Below, in pieces: positions 24,741-50,095 of a stretch of 64,000 nucleotides of DNA. The notes under the pieces are model-generated. The model was not told the origin of the DNA, ran no database searches, and saw nothing but the letters and a program-made list of their open reading frames with translations. A program made the position numbers and the translations under genes. Source of the stretch: Paraescarpia echinospica (lineage: Eukaryota > Annelida > Polychaeta > Sabellida > Siboglinidae). The stretch spans positions 32,197,551-32,261,550 of the forward strand of contig CM034539.1 in NCBI GenBank assembly GCA_020002185.1. The letters run 5' to 3'. The stretch's first letter is position 1, and each line of letters opens with the position of its first letter.

Positions 24741-25115
24741 AGACAGGACATGTCGGACAATGCATGACAGAATGAATGTGCCATCAATTTCATTTTTAGG
24801 CATCATAATAAATAACCATTTAAACTGGCAGTCATACAAACAAAATAGCAAATAAAATATCCTTACTACTTACACTTCTTTCCTCCAGGGGGTAGGTCAC
24901 GTGGAGGCGGGCACCATCTTAGAATTTCCCCATGAGTGCTCCAGCCCAGAGTGATATATATATCAGCAGACACAGTCTACGTCAATTAGCCTTTAATATT
25001 CCCTCATTACTCCTTCATTACCCGCCAGGTGGTACTACTTCCACTAGGAGGTCGGTCCCGTGACAGGCTAATTCCCCCTCAGCAGCAGACACTAGCTCCT
25101 TCACTTTCCGCCAAG
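24730..25115. other. Unique block between minisatellites, right arm
   Basis: Near-identical inverted copy of 18550-18925, including the CACGTG motif and the TA run. The close match against the divergent arrays suggests recent duplication or gene conversion of the unique blocks. Confidence 0.7.
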
Positions 25116-25119
25116 CTAG

Positions 25120-25735
25120 ACCATGTATGGAAGGCAAACATGTAACAAGCTAGTCCATGTACGGAAGGCAAACATGTAACAAGCTAGACCATGTATGAAA
25201 GGCAGACCTGTAACAAGCTAGACCATGTATGGAAGGCAAACATGTAACAAGCTAGTCCATGTATGGAAGGCAAACATGTAACAAGCTAGTCCATGTACGG
25301 AAGGCAAACATGTAACAAGCTAGACCATGTATGAAAGGCAGACCTGTAACAAGCTAGTCCATGTATGGAAGGCAAACATGTAACAAGCTAATCCATGTAC
25401 GGAAGGCAAACATGTAACAAGCTAATCCATGTACGGAAGGCAAAGTCCATGTATGGAAGGCAAACATGTAACAAGCTAATGCATGTACGGAAGACAAACA
25501 TGTAACAAGCTAGACCATGTACGGAAGGCCAACATGTAACAAGCTAGTGCATGTACGGAAGGCAGACATGTAACAGGCTAGACCATGTATGAAATGCAAA
25601 CATGTAACAAGCTAGACCATATATGGAAGGCAGACATGTAACAAGCTAGACCATGTATGGAAGGCAAACATGTAACAAGCTAGTCCGTGTATGGAAGGCA
25701 AATATGTAACAAGCTAGACCATGTACGGAATGCAC
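25120..25735. repeat. 34-bp minisatellite, right arm
   Basis: About 18 copies of the complement of the left-arm unit, with one broken unit near 25445. Confidence 0.95.
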
Positions 25736-25804
25736 CCGCTAACGAGCACCTGTGACACAAGATGTATAAAATGTTGGAAGTTGGAACACGTGTATGGATG
25801 GACG

Positions 25805-25905
25805 TAGCGTAGTGGCTTCTCGTGAGTGTCGAGTCACGCGGCTTATCTCATACTGCACCCGCTAACGAGTACGGGCAGAGAGCGGAGTTCAACTCGTGAC
25901 TCCAT
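25805..25905 (+). ncRNA. Possible tRNA-like fold upstream of the arm-gene promoter
   Basis: Contains an A-box-like TAGCGTAGTGG at about 25805 and a B-box-like GAGTTCAACTC near 25886. An 8-bp stem GAGTCACG...CGTGACTC (about 25831 and 25893) encloses a hairpin CCCG...CGGG. A mirror copy lies at 16620-16740. The A-B spacing is longer than in a tRNA, and I cannot assign an anticodon. It may be a SINE remnant. It sits where the virus-like element has its tRNA-like cassettes. Confidence 0.25.
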
Positions 25906-25957
25906 TGTTTGTACAGTCTCGTGATTGAAAAGACTTAACGCCTCTATCGGGTTTGTG

Positions 25958-25965
25958 TATATAAA
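25958..25965 (+). promoter_or_regulatory. TATA box of the palindrome arm gene
   Basis: TATATAAA about 105 bases before the exon 1 ATG, embedded in sequence conserved in both arms. Transcription would start near 25990. Confidence 0.6.
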
Positions 25966-26062
25966 CCTAACAAAACTCTAGTGGAGCATATTACTTTCTA
26001 CCGACTTCGAACAACGCAACTTCACTCCGACTGCTGAAGATGGCGAGCGCTCACGACAAGGC

Positions 26063-27112
26063 ATGTCCCGAGGACAAGATGAATATTATATGTTTCCAAC
26101 AAGTAAGTGCTGCAAACTTTGTATTTTATCGCTTGACATACGCTTGGCCTCCCAAGTATTTCCTCGCCTTCTCTGCCTTCCTATCCTCTTATGTCTCCCT
26201 CTCCTCTCTCTCCTCGCCTTCTCTGCCTTCCTATCCTCCTCTGTCTCCCTCTCCTCTCTTTCCTCGCCTTCTCTGCCTTCCTATCCTCCTCTGTCTCCCT
26301 CTCCTCCCTTTCCTCGCCTTCTCTGCCTTCCTATCCTCCTCTGTTTCCCTCTCCTCTCTTTCCTCGCCTCCTCTGCCTTCCTATCCTCCTCTGTCTCGCT
26401 CTCCTCTCTTTCATCCCCTCCTCTGCCTTCCTATCCTCCTCTGTCTCCCTCTCCTCTCTTTCCTCGCCTTCTCTGCCTTCCTATCATCCTCTGTCTCCCT
26501 TCTGTGCTTGAGCTTTTCTAATCACATGTTTTATAGTCCGAGTATGTTTTAAAGTCCGAGTCGCTAGATAGCACTACGGACGCTTAGATGATGGTGGCAT
26601 CACCGATGCTACTCTTGGGTTATTATGGCGGGAACTGGAACTGTAAGTACTTTTATTCTTTGTTTCATTCGATATATATCCTATACATATCATACTATAA
26701 TTATCACAGTGTTCTTCACGTAAACTACCTGTGACGTCTCACTCTATTATTCCTTATGCTCACGTTCTTTATGTGTCACGGTTATCTATATTATCTTTCA
26801 GGCATGGTTGTATCGCCGTTAGTCCTGCTGCTACCTCGAGTCTGACAGGCAATGTCAGTGATTCCAGCAGTGATGATGATGATGAGGAGTGCACGTGAGT
26901 GTTCAATGATTACAACAATATTTTACTACCTTATTTATGTTTTCTCTTACCCTGTTGTCGTTTCGACTAGGTATGCGGTGTTTGATTACCGATTACGTCA
27001 GCAGACGTCTCCATTACGTATTGTATCATAGTCCGTTGATCTAGCTTGCCCTTTTATCGTATGTCGATTCCCTATGCGGTGTTTGGTTACATCACTGGCT
27101 TATCCCACCCGG

Positions 27113-27211
<99 letters not shown>

Positions 27212-27396
27212 AACATTTCATATATGTTTTCAGAGAGGAAGAGCACCGCGATAACCACTCCTACGTATTCTGCCACGTGCTACGTGAACTCCTAGAATCC
27301 GTGCCTCCCTTTGATGCAGACCCTGTTCCTGCCCTGATGGAAATCGAAGACTGGGATGCAGAGATCGACGACTGGGAGGCCGAGATCGATCGTTAA
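26063..27396 (+). CDS. Small acidic protein, four exons, in the palindrome right arm
   Basis: Exons at 26063-26102, 26588-26642, 26802-26894 and 27234-27396 all join in phase. Donors are GTAAGT, GTAAGT and GTGAGT. Acceptors are CTTAG (weak), TTTCAG and TTTTCAG. The predicted protein is about 116 residues: it starts MSRGQDEYYMFPT, has an acidic serine stretch VSDSSSDDDDEEC mid-way, and ends in a Trp/Asp/Glu repeat (EDWDAEIDDWEAEIDR) before TAA. Intron 1 holds the GA minisatellite and intron 3 a TA microsatellite. An upstream ATG at 26040 opens an overlapping frame (MASAHDKACPEDK) that would stop in exon 3, a possible uORF. I do not recognise the family. No membrane segment or signal peptide is seen. 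Only the right arm keeps all exons. Confidence 0.55.
26150..26512. repeat. 50-bp minisatellite, right arm (intron 1)
   Basis: About 7 copies of the complement of the left-arm unit ('ctctgccttcctatcctcct'). Confidence 0.9.
27115..27209. repeat. TA microsatellite
   Basis: About 47 TA dinucleotides in intron 3 of the arm gene, directly before the last acceptor. The left arm lacks it along with the exons. Confidence 0.95.
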
Positions 27397-27414
27397 TTTT
27401 TATGTATCATTCGT

Positions 27415-27420
27415 TAATAA
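27415..27420 (+). terminator. Polyadenylation signal AATAAA of the arm gene
   Basis: AATAAA in 'cgttaataaaatacatg', about 20 bases after the stop codon. The flanking block is mirrored, in two copies, in the left arm. Confidence 0.6.
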
Positions 27421-27774
27421 AATACATGTATACTCGTATATACTCTTGTGTTTCGTTAGTTCTTTCACACACGTACATCCTCTCTCTCCTCTCATACACG
27501 TACATTCATGCACAACTAATACCTCTCTACACGCCTCGTTATCATTAACAACCTAATCAACTTTCAAACTGTGGTTGTTACTAGTTATCCCCTTAGTACT
27601 AATTCTTCATACATACATCACATGTTTTAAAGACCGAGTCGCTAACGGCTGCTTAGCACTAGATGGCACTACGGACGCTTAGGTACACTTCTTTCCGCTA
27701 GGAGGCGCAGCTTTCAAACTGTGAGTTTTAATAGTTATTCCCTTAGTACTAATTCTTCATACATACATACATAC

Positions 27775-27971
27775 ATCACATATTTTAAAGTCCGAGTCGC
27801 TAGATGGCACTACGGGTACTTAGGTACACTTCTTTCCGCTAGGTGGCGCAGGTCACGTGACTACTCACGTAGGTCACGTGACTATTCATGCTCAGGGGGG
27901 AGGCTTTCGAAACCTCCCTAATATCGCTTAAACTCCTCAGAATACACATCCAAAATCGCGAGCATACTACT
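27775..27971 (-). repeat. Right terminal inverted repeat of the palindrome
   Basis: Inverted match to 14259-14460, including CCGCTAGGTGGC at 27836-27847 and the terminal AGTAGTAT (complement of 27964-27971). Confidence 0.7.
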
Positions 27972-28114
27972 CCCCTCTCTTGTGTTGTATCTTGCGAAGG
28001 GATTATATGATGCAGAGTTGTGGCGTCATGATTAGGTGAATCCATCGCCTTAGTGATTACCGGAAACTAAGTTCATATGTAATTCAAGACAAACCCATAT
28101 TTGACGGATTACGT

Positions 28115-28120
28115 TTTATT
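28115..28120 (-). terminator. Candidate polyadenylation signal of the VWD gene
   Basis: TTTATT on the plus strand, so AATAAA on the minus strand, about 315 bases beyond the stop codon of the last predicted exon. It lies only about 140 bases from the end of the palindrome. Confidence 0.4.
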
Positions 28121-28435
28121 ATCACTGACTCATTGACAATGAATACAGGCACACAAATTCAACATTTGGGACACTCCCTTGCAAGTAAACATATTACCTG
28201 ACTGGTTACCATTAACAGCTTAGATCAGAACAAAGAGTAATCGCCATCAAAGTTATTATTTCGATGAAAGTCTGCCTTATCATTGTTTTAGAGGTAAACG
28301 AAATTATTAAAGGGAGTCAATTCAGTCCAGTGATAACATTAACCGACATGTATCGCCTTGCAGTCATCTGCGCTCGTTGTGGCGGCTCCCGATGAATAAG
28401 GCGTGAATGCCAACGCCACCTGGCGAATGCAGCAG

Positions 28436-42226
<13,791 letters not shown>

Positions 42227-42249
42227 ACTTCTACCTCAGCGCCGTTAGT

Positions 42250-43345
42250 AACTGAAAGTAACTTGACATTTGAAGTGACACGATATTAGCTTTGTAGTGT
42301 ACGCTTTGTGCCAATAGGGAAATGTACTCTGTTCATGAAATACCTTTTAGGCAGAAGCTGTTTGGGGTTTGATGGTAAAAGGGAGAGACACCGGAGTTCC
42401 GGAAATGCAATATTAGAAAATAACGCTTCACTGTTGTAGTCGATAGGGCAAATACTCGTTTGCGATACCCATGCAACTAAAACTTTAAACGAAATATTTA
42501 ACTCGTCAGTAAATGTTGTTGACTAAACAGAACGTAAACTACAAACTAATTCCACGCAAACTACGGCTGATCACATATTGGGATTTACCGTACGTTAAAT
42601 GCATTCGTAGGAAGAAAAGAATATCTGCATATCGGAAGGCAAGAATACAATGTTACGTTCTCTTAAATATGTAATTCTTAGGTAAATGTAAAATATTGCT
42701 TTATCATATGCAAAGTTGCCGGCTAACTTAATTTCTCATAGTATCACACTAATGGATCATCGATCAAGCAATCCCATTTGTTCACACTAATTATAATTGT
42801 GTGAATTTTGATAATTATTTCTAACTATACTCCCTACACCCACACGCGCGCGCGCACACACGGGAAATATGCAAATAAGAAACACAAAAAGGGATAATTT
42901 GCTTATGCAAAGTCACCGAATTTGTGAAAACATCGATATATACTTACAGTTCGCAGTCTATATCAGCACGGTTGATCTCGGTAGTGCGTAGCGTACAAAT
43001 CCGTGCACGGATCCTCGTATTTATTTGCTAAACCAGCAGGGCATTTGCATATACGAAATAAAAAAAGACGCAGTATGGGATTTACCAGGCTCTATATACC
43101 CAATTTAATTTTAGTGTTTACCCTAACGTAATATATATGTTTAATAAATTATAGTAGCTGGCCAACGAACCAGGTTTCTTTTCAAAGTTGGAATTTTAGA
43201 TATTTGCAGTAGACCCGACGGGCGACATGGTGTGTCAATAAACGATGTGATATAAACGCGTGGAGAGAATACAGGCGCTACGGGAGATAGGAACCCGTAA
43301 CATATGGGGATGTTTATTACGTTAACGGGGGGCGCAAGTACTCGA
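42250..43345. repeat. VWD-gene upstream region, duplicate of 1-1190
   Basis: See the entry for base 1. It includes the 5' flank of the gene and therefore its promoter, but no element is distinct enough to call. Confidence 0.8.
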
Positions 43346-43349
43346 CGTA

Positions 43350-44690
43350 TTCAAATCCAAAGTGGCATTGTCGTCATTGCAAGGACGTTGATTAATGTTA
43401 GTGCTGCACCTGCCAACATGTTGTAACTGTGTCTCAAGTGAACTATGTCTTCGGTAAAAACCCCTGAAAAACCCAGCAGAAATCCCCCATAACACAATAA
43501 ACAAAAGTAGAAACTATACTGTAACTTCTGCTATATAACTTGCAGAAAATTACGAATGTATGATTATTGTATACGTATTTATAAATCGGTATGTTTAACT
43601 AAAAATAGAATTAATCAAGTAACATCATTTTGACCTTTTAAATAAGTGTTGCAAACTTTTACATTTAATATATAATATAACTGATAAGTATGTTGAGCGA
43701 TTATGCCGTACTGTCAGCCGAGAGGGCCGCGATGCTATCGCCGTTTAGACTGGTAGGCAATTAAAGTTCACACTAGCATTAATTAGCTTGTGTCTCTCAG
43801 AAGAGAAACGAAAAACTTATTGTGCCACATATATGGTGTCTATTCCAAGTGGCGTAAATTATCCAATACACGGAACAAATGTATAACCTGTCGTGGACTA
43901 ACAGTGCTAGTGATCTCTATCATATATGTAAACTATATTATTGGTATATTCATATATATTCAGTTTTTTTAACGAAATATCAAGGTGATCTTATTCCCAT
44001 GTTATCAACAAATACCTTAGTAACATAGTTATATTATGTGGTGCGAAATAATCTGGTCAGAGTGCCAAACTCTTAGTTCAGTTAGCACTGTTTCGATGCT
44101 TAGGCAATTTCGTTTATTCCACGTTGCTCCTGTTCACTCATCTGTAAAACTGTTTACATTTTAACGAATGAAAAAAACAAATAATTCTAAAGAAAGCAAA
44201 ATTTAAATAAATGATCAATGATAACATAAATCATATTTGCTAGCTAAGCATGGAGAAATCACGAAATCTGTGCTTTCATTGGTGTATCGACGAAGAAAGA
44301 GGACACCCCTTGCGAATGCAAAAATGGCTGACAAAGCACGCAATTCAACAAACAATATAAATGTAATATGTCTTTATGTACTGATTAAAGCGACACGTGT
44401 CTGTAAAATTATACTGTGAATGCTCCGACGCGGTGTGAATTGAAAACAGCACCGAAGTTTGTGCGCATGCATAATGCATTTTTGCGGTATCAAACAAAAT
44501 AATAATTATGACTTGCCCGTACCAGATGCGTGCGAGTCGAAACATTTACCGCAAACATCGTTAGAATTTGTACTGTTATATGCTACTTTATTACACAGGG
44601 TTTCAAATTAAAACACCATTTGGCATACAGTGTTCATCTCGCGTGCAACTGGTACAGCCAAGCGGGACAATAAAGGAAGTTCGGACAGTC
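43350..44690. repeat. Flank repeat copy 3, uninterrupted
   Basis: Matches 3545-4303 plus 9163-9700 without the transposon between them. The empty site reads TTCCACGTTGCTCC at about 44116. Confidence 0.75.
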
Positions 44691-47600
44691 ACTGGAGACA
44701 CTTAGCGATACACTCAAAGTGGCCTGGTGACCCAATTTTGGATGACGACTAAGGTGTCAAGAGCAGCTGGTATGAAAGAGTATCTGGCTGTATACAGTAG
44801 TGTGTGAATATGAACAATTTGTCTTCGCGCAGTAGATGCAGCGTGGCTGAAGTCGATGTGGTAATATTATGGCCACGCCAGTCCGAGTGGAGTGGTAATC
44901 ATTTCAGTACTACAGCCCTGATCAGCTGTAACCACTGAATACTGCATTCCCAGTGAATATGCAACATAATGGACTAACTCACTTCAAGTCAAGATTTGAG
45001 CAACAAAAATGCATTTTATGAATAGGAATGTTACATATTTTCGGAAAGTATGATAATCAGCGAATAAAATGAGCCATATCATGTTACATTCCTTTGTCAT
45101 GGTAACCAACACTCCAAGATGGCCGCCAAAATTTCAAAATGTGTGCACTTGATGAACTCAGTTGTATTCTAAGATCGCCGACATCGTTAATACGTTACAA
45201 AGATTCTTCGATAAAACTATCAAATAATCTGTCCAAAACATACGGTGGTAAATCGCTAGTTGAAGTAATGCCGTCCGCCATTGTGGCCACCGCAGATTTT
45301 GATAATCCAACATTAAAAACCGAGAAAATCACCGTAAACTATTATTAAGCGATAATATACGATGACCACTGCTGATTAGCTAATTTATTCGCCTTGACAA
45401 CCATACACAACAAGTGGTTCCACGTAATGGATTATTATGAATAAAAACGATTTAAATATCAGACATCGTTAATGCCGAAAAACCGGCCAGTTGTACTGAA
45501 GCGTCACAGACAGTGTGGCCGGAAAACCGGCCTGTCGTACAGAAATGGTCATTTCAGCTGTCTTTGAAGTTTGGTCGAATAGCGCGCAGTAACCCATATC
45601 TAAGCTTAATGCACTTCTGCTGCCGTTTTTGGCACACACGCAGTTGTAGAGACAGGGTATATCAGGGACGACATTTGGTGACAGCACGATATTTAGCAAT
45701 AAACAAAACGTCAAATCACAATGAAGCAGCATGCAACATCAACTAGCGGCAAACCGAGTCAGACACTCGCAGATACTGCTGTCAGTGTTACAGATGGTTG
45801 ATGTGTGTACTTTTCTTGCAAGGTTATAGGTCAATCGTTTTGTATAATACTCTATTACACATATCTACCAACCAGATTGGTTGAATTAGTTAACCAATAT
45901 CTTGCTCAATGTAGCCAATTAGTTTTTTTTATAGAGTGTCTACTTTGTTTTATGAGACTCTCCTATCTCATGTCATTGTTTATAATAATACAAAGAACGT
46001 GATTTATTCGGGCAATCGGTATTAGTTTCTTAAATTCTGATTTTTCTTGTACTATTGTGTACTTTCTAGTAGTTTATGATGTAGGCTTTTTATGATGAAG
46101 AGGCTTATTTCCCATATGCGAGACGCAGACACAACACGACAATACTGCATGCACAACTCACATATATTAACGCAGCTGATAGAACCAGCAACAGGGCGAA
46201 TTCAGCTAATAATTTAAATACTTGGCAAACGTTTCCAAAACATACATCACTTGTATAAATTGCCTTGATCACGCACAGACACATACATGGAACTATGAAA
46301 ATGTTCCAGGTGGCTAATATATCTCCTGCATGCCAAACGGACGTCACAGCCATACCGTACGTTGATTAGACGGTGGCGCTGACAAGACAGTGACGTTGAC
46401 AGAACCACAACAAAGACAATATTCGAGGATAGTTACAAGAACAAAGAGGGTGAACAACACAACAATGAATTAATCAAGGAAAGGGGCCGGGATGCAGTGA
46501 ATCTCGTGTGGAGATATGGGCAGTATTTGTGACGTTTACCAATATCGTAAAAGTTTCAGCCATTAAAAATAATGAGTCTTACAAAGGTGTACGTTAAATG
46601 CAAATACTCATGTCACATAGTTCAACAGAGTAAGTACTTATGGAACGAAGGAAGCATCAAAACACAGCTTTGATCAAAATATGGAAGTGCTCATTGACGT
46701 ATCTGTCACGTGATGACAAACAATGACTTACGGGTAGGTGACGTCATCGCTGCGACTGCTTCAAATGTACACAAGAAAAAGAGAAGTTGAAGACCACGAC
46801 ACCCGTTGTTCTCAATTTCTTCTGGTTTGCACGTCTCAATGCCCTGGCTTGATGAATGTCGTTATCATACTAGGGCTCCTTGCGTCGGCAAGCTTTCATT
46901 CTCGACGTAACGGAGGCGTGCAGGTTAACGGTTGATACGACCGCATGCTCGTACTGGTCAACCATTGTATTCACATCTAGTTCAGTTTTCAACGATGGAA
47001 GTTGCGAAGAAAGATCAGTTTCAAGGCGAACCAGATTAAGTCCCCAAAAATCACGCAGTTGCTTCACGACACGAGCAGTCACTGGTTTAGTAGACGATAG
47101 AAGGAAAACGACACGATAGTGATCCGATATGCTGCTGGGGTACGCTGTAGTTGACGCCACTATTGAACTGGATGAACGTGTTATCACTAAGTGATAAATA
47201 ATGGGTGCATAACTATCTCTTCCCTTATTACACCCTGTCTTTCAGTGAGCCTAGAAACGCCCCTTAAATGACGCCTCACCCCTCTAATTTTCCGTACAAT
47301 GCGATTCTATCAAATATTGACTTCGGCTGATTATTTTGTTGAACGTAGTGACGGTGTTGGGATGACAATTCAGGAAACGTGACGATTCCTGGCTCAATGC
47401 CACCAGCTTGGAAAAAGATAATTTTATTATGCAAGTTTACATCAGCTTGCTCGTCAACTTTCATGATCATTGGCTGGAGGTCGTGAAAATCATCGGTTGG
47501 AGATATTATGAAGACCTTTTTTATGGTGTGATGTCTCCGTGGCAGTAATATCACCTGCAGCCAACCCCAGAGGCGGGATCAGTAAGGGTAGGCTAGTGAA

Positions 47601-48215
47601 GCACGAAATCTCCAAATGCACCCCATTGAGGCTCTTAAAAACCTCCGCTGACGGTCGAACCAAATTCATTGGGTGGACGGGGGTTTCAGCACGTTTCCAC
47701 CTTCGGCCACTCCACGAAAACGGGGGATGCTGTTGTTGAAGATTTTTCGCGGCGAAGTTCACAATTTCGGAAGCTCACCAAAAAAACCTCCAACTGCACC
47801 CCCTTGAAAGTCTACTAAAGGGGTGTCACATTCCAAAAGTCTAGGGGGTACACGCCAAACTTTTACCTTCATCTATGCTTAATTCACTTCTACTGTCGTT
47901 TTTGGCACAGACGCAGTTGTACAGACAGTGTGTGCCAGCGACAACTTTTGGTGACAGCACAATAACAGTTGCAAAACGTTAGGTCACAATGAATGCGACA
48001 ACAAGAAGAAGAAAACCGAGTCAGGCACTCGCTGACAGTGTTACAAATAGTTGATGTGCCTACTGCTCTTGCAAGATTGTGTCGTTTTGACTATTTTATT
48101 TTTATGAGTCCATGTGCGGTCCTGGCATTAAACAGTTATATTTAAATATACTGCGTTATTCTCCAGTATGTAACCTGTTGTTGGCTTCAACTGTTTAGGC
48201 ATATTTATAATATAC
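44690..48215. repeat. Paralogous block B (no gene)
   Basis: Follows block A (11290-14258) in order. 44915-45490 is an extra segment, including 'caagatggccgccaaaat'. Near 48215 it has the uninterrupted form ('aatatacgttgttttattattc') of the site where the palindrome starts at 14259. No coding sequence is supported. Confidence 0.65.
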
Positions 48216-48616
48216 GTTGTTTTATTATTCATAGTAATACATAAAACGTTATTTATTCGGGTATTCATAATTAGTTTCTTACTTATTTTTCCACATTACA
48301 TTTCTCTTACGATGACGAGGTTTATTTCTAACGAGACAAGTGCACACGACAATATTACAGGCACAACACACAATAATTAACCCATTTAATAGAACTAGCG
48401 GCATGGCGACTTCAGGTAATAATTTAGATACTTGGCAAACGTTTCCAAAACATACACATTTATCACTTACATAAAATGCCTTGATCACGCACAGACACAC
48501 ATTAAACAAAGAAAATTACCCACATGCCGAATACATCTCCTGCAAGTCAAAACTGGCATCACAGCCATTCCGTACGTTGATTAGACAGTTGCGCTGACAA
48601 GACAGTGGCGTTGACA

Positions 48617-48975
48617 GAACATCAACAACAACGACGACGACAACAACAACAACAACAATAAAAACAATAACAACAATGCAATAATAATAACAACAACAAT
48701 AATAACAACAACAATAATAACAACAACAGCAACGACGACAACAACAAAAACAACGACGACAACGACGACAACAACAACATCAATAATAATAACAACAACA
48801 ACTACAACAACAACAACGACAAAACCAATAACAACGACAACAACATCAACTGTAACGACGATGAAGACAACAACAACAACAATGACAACAACAGCAACGA
48901 CAACAACAACAACCTCACCAACGACGACAACAGCTACAACAACAACAACGACGACGACGACAACAACAACAATAT
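48617..48975. repeat. Expanded CAA/CGA trinucleotide tract, about 360 bp
   Basis: An imperfect array of CAA, CGA, AAT and ACG triplets. The aligned positions in the sister blocks (about 12322 and 46392) have only one to five triplets, so the expansion is local to this block. Confidence 0.9.
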
Positions 48976-49050
48976 TTGGAGGGTCACAAGAACAAAAAGG
49001 GTGAACAGCACAATAACGAATGACACGAGGAAAGGGGCCTTAGAAAGGTG

Positions 49051-50095
49051 TACGCAAAATGTAAACACTCATGTCACGTAGTCACAACAGAGTAAGTACT
49101 TGTGGAACGAAGGAAGTATCAAAATGTAAACACTCATGTCACGTAGTCTCAACAGAGTAAGTACTTGTGGAACGAAGGAAGTATCAAAATGTAAACACTC
49201 ATGTCACGTAGTCACAACAGAGTAAGTACTTGTGGAACGAAGGAAGTATCAAAATGTAAACACTCATGTCACATAGTCACAAAAGAGTAAGTACTTGTGG
49301 AACGAAGGAAGTATCAAAATGTAAACACTCATGTCACGTAGTCACAACAGAGTAAGTACTTGTGGAACGAAGGAAGTATCAAAATGTAAACACTCATGTC
49401 ACATAGTCACAAAAGAGTAAGTACTTGTGGAACGAAGGAAGCATCAAAATGTAAACACTCATGTCACATAGTCACAACAGAGTAAGTACTCGTGGAACGA
49501 AGGAAGCATCAAAATGTAAACACTCATGTCACATAGTCACAACAGAGTAAGTACTTGTGGAACGAAGGAAGCATCAAAATGTAAACACTCATGTCACATA
49601 GTCACAACAGAGTAAGTACTTGTGGAACGAAGGACGCATCAAAATGTAAACACTCATGCCACATAGTCACAACAGAGTAAGTACTTGTGGAACGAAGGAC
49701 GCATCAAAATGTAAACACTCATGTCACATAGTCTCAACTGAGTAAGTACTTGTGGAACGAAGGAAGCTTCAAAATGTAAACACTCATGTCACATAGTCAC
49801 AACAGAGTAAGTACTTGTGGAACGAAGGAAGCATCAAAATGTAAACACTCATGTCACATAGTCACAACAGAGTAAGTACTTGTGGAACGAAGGAAGCATC
49901 AAAATGTAAACACTCATGTTACATAGTCACAAAAGAGTAAGTACTCGTGGAACGAAGGAAGCATCAAAATGTAAACACTCATGTCACATAGTCTCAACAG
50001 AGTAAGTACTTGTGGAACGAAGGAAGCATCAAAATGTAAACACTCATGTCATATAGTCACAACAGAGTAAGTACTTGTGGAACGAAGGAAGCATA
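49051..50095. repeat. 65-bp minisatellite, about 16 copies
   Basis: The unit contains 'aaaatgtaaacactcatgtc', 'acatagtcacaacagagtaag' and 'gtggaacgaaggaagcatc', with an exact 65-bp period. One diverged single copy is present at about 12515 and another at about 46595 in the sister blocks. Confidence 0.95.

Larger units (their letters stand above)
14259..27971. mobile_element. 13.7-kb giant imperfect palindrome with AGTAGTAT ends
   Basis: The first arm (14259 to about 20940) and the second (about 21240 to 27971) are inverted copies with the same order of blocks: terminal sequence, 3'-UTR-like block, 50-bp GA minisatellite, promoter with exon 1, 34-bp minisatellite, a unique block, a roughly 42-bp minisatellite, and a 21-bp minisatellite. 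Both termini begin AGTAGTATGCTCGC and carry the hairpin GGGAGG...CCTCCC. The left end is preceded by TACGTT, and the paralogue at about 48215 has the uninterrupted site. The right end is followed by CCCCTC, so there is no target duplication. Array lengths differ between arms, while unique blocks such as 18700-18900 and 24730-24965 are nearly identical. I infer head-to-head copies of a Polinton-like terminal region; assembly inversion is an alternative. Confidence 0.7.

Noticed and set aside
14259..27971. Centromeric satellite
   Set aside because: The arrays are short, of four different units and in mirror order around single-copy blocks, unlike a homogeneous satellite.
46738..47187. Overlapping 65-105-codon ORFs on both strands in block B
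   Set aside because: No recognised motif, no counterpart kept open in blocks A and C, and both strands open alike.
49051..50095. Possible CRISPR array
   Set aside because: The 65-bp units are contiguous with no unique spacers, and the DNA is eukaryotic. It is a minisatellite.
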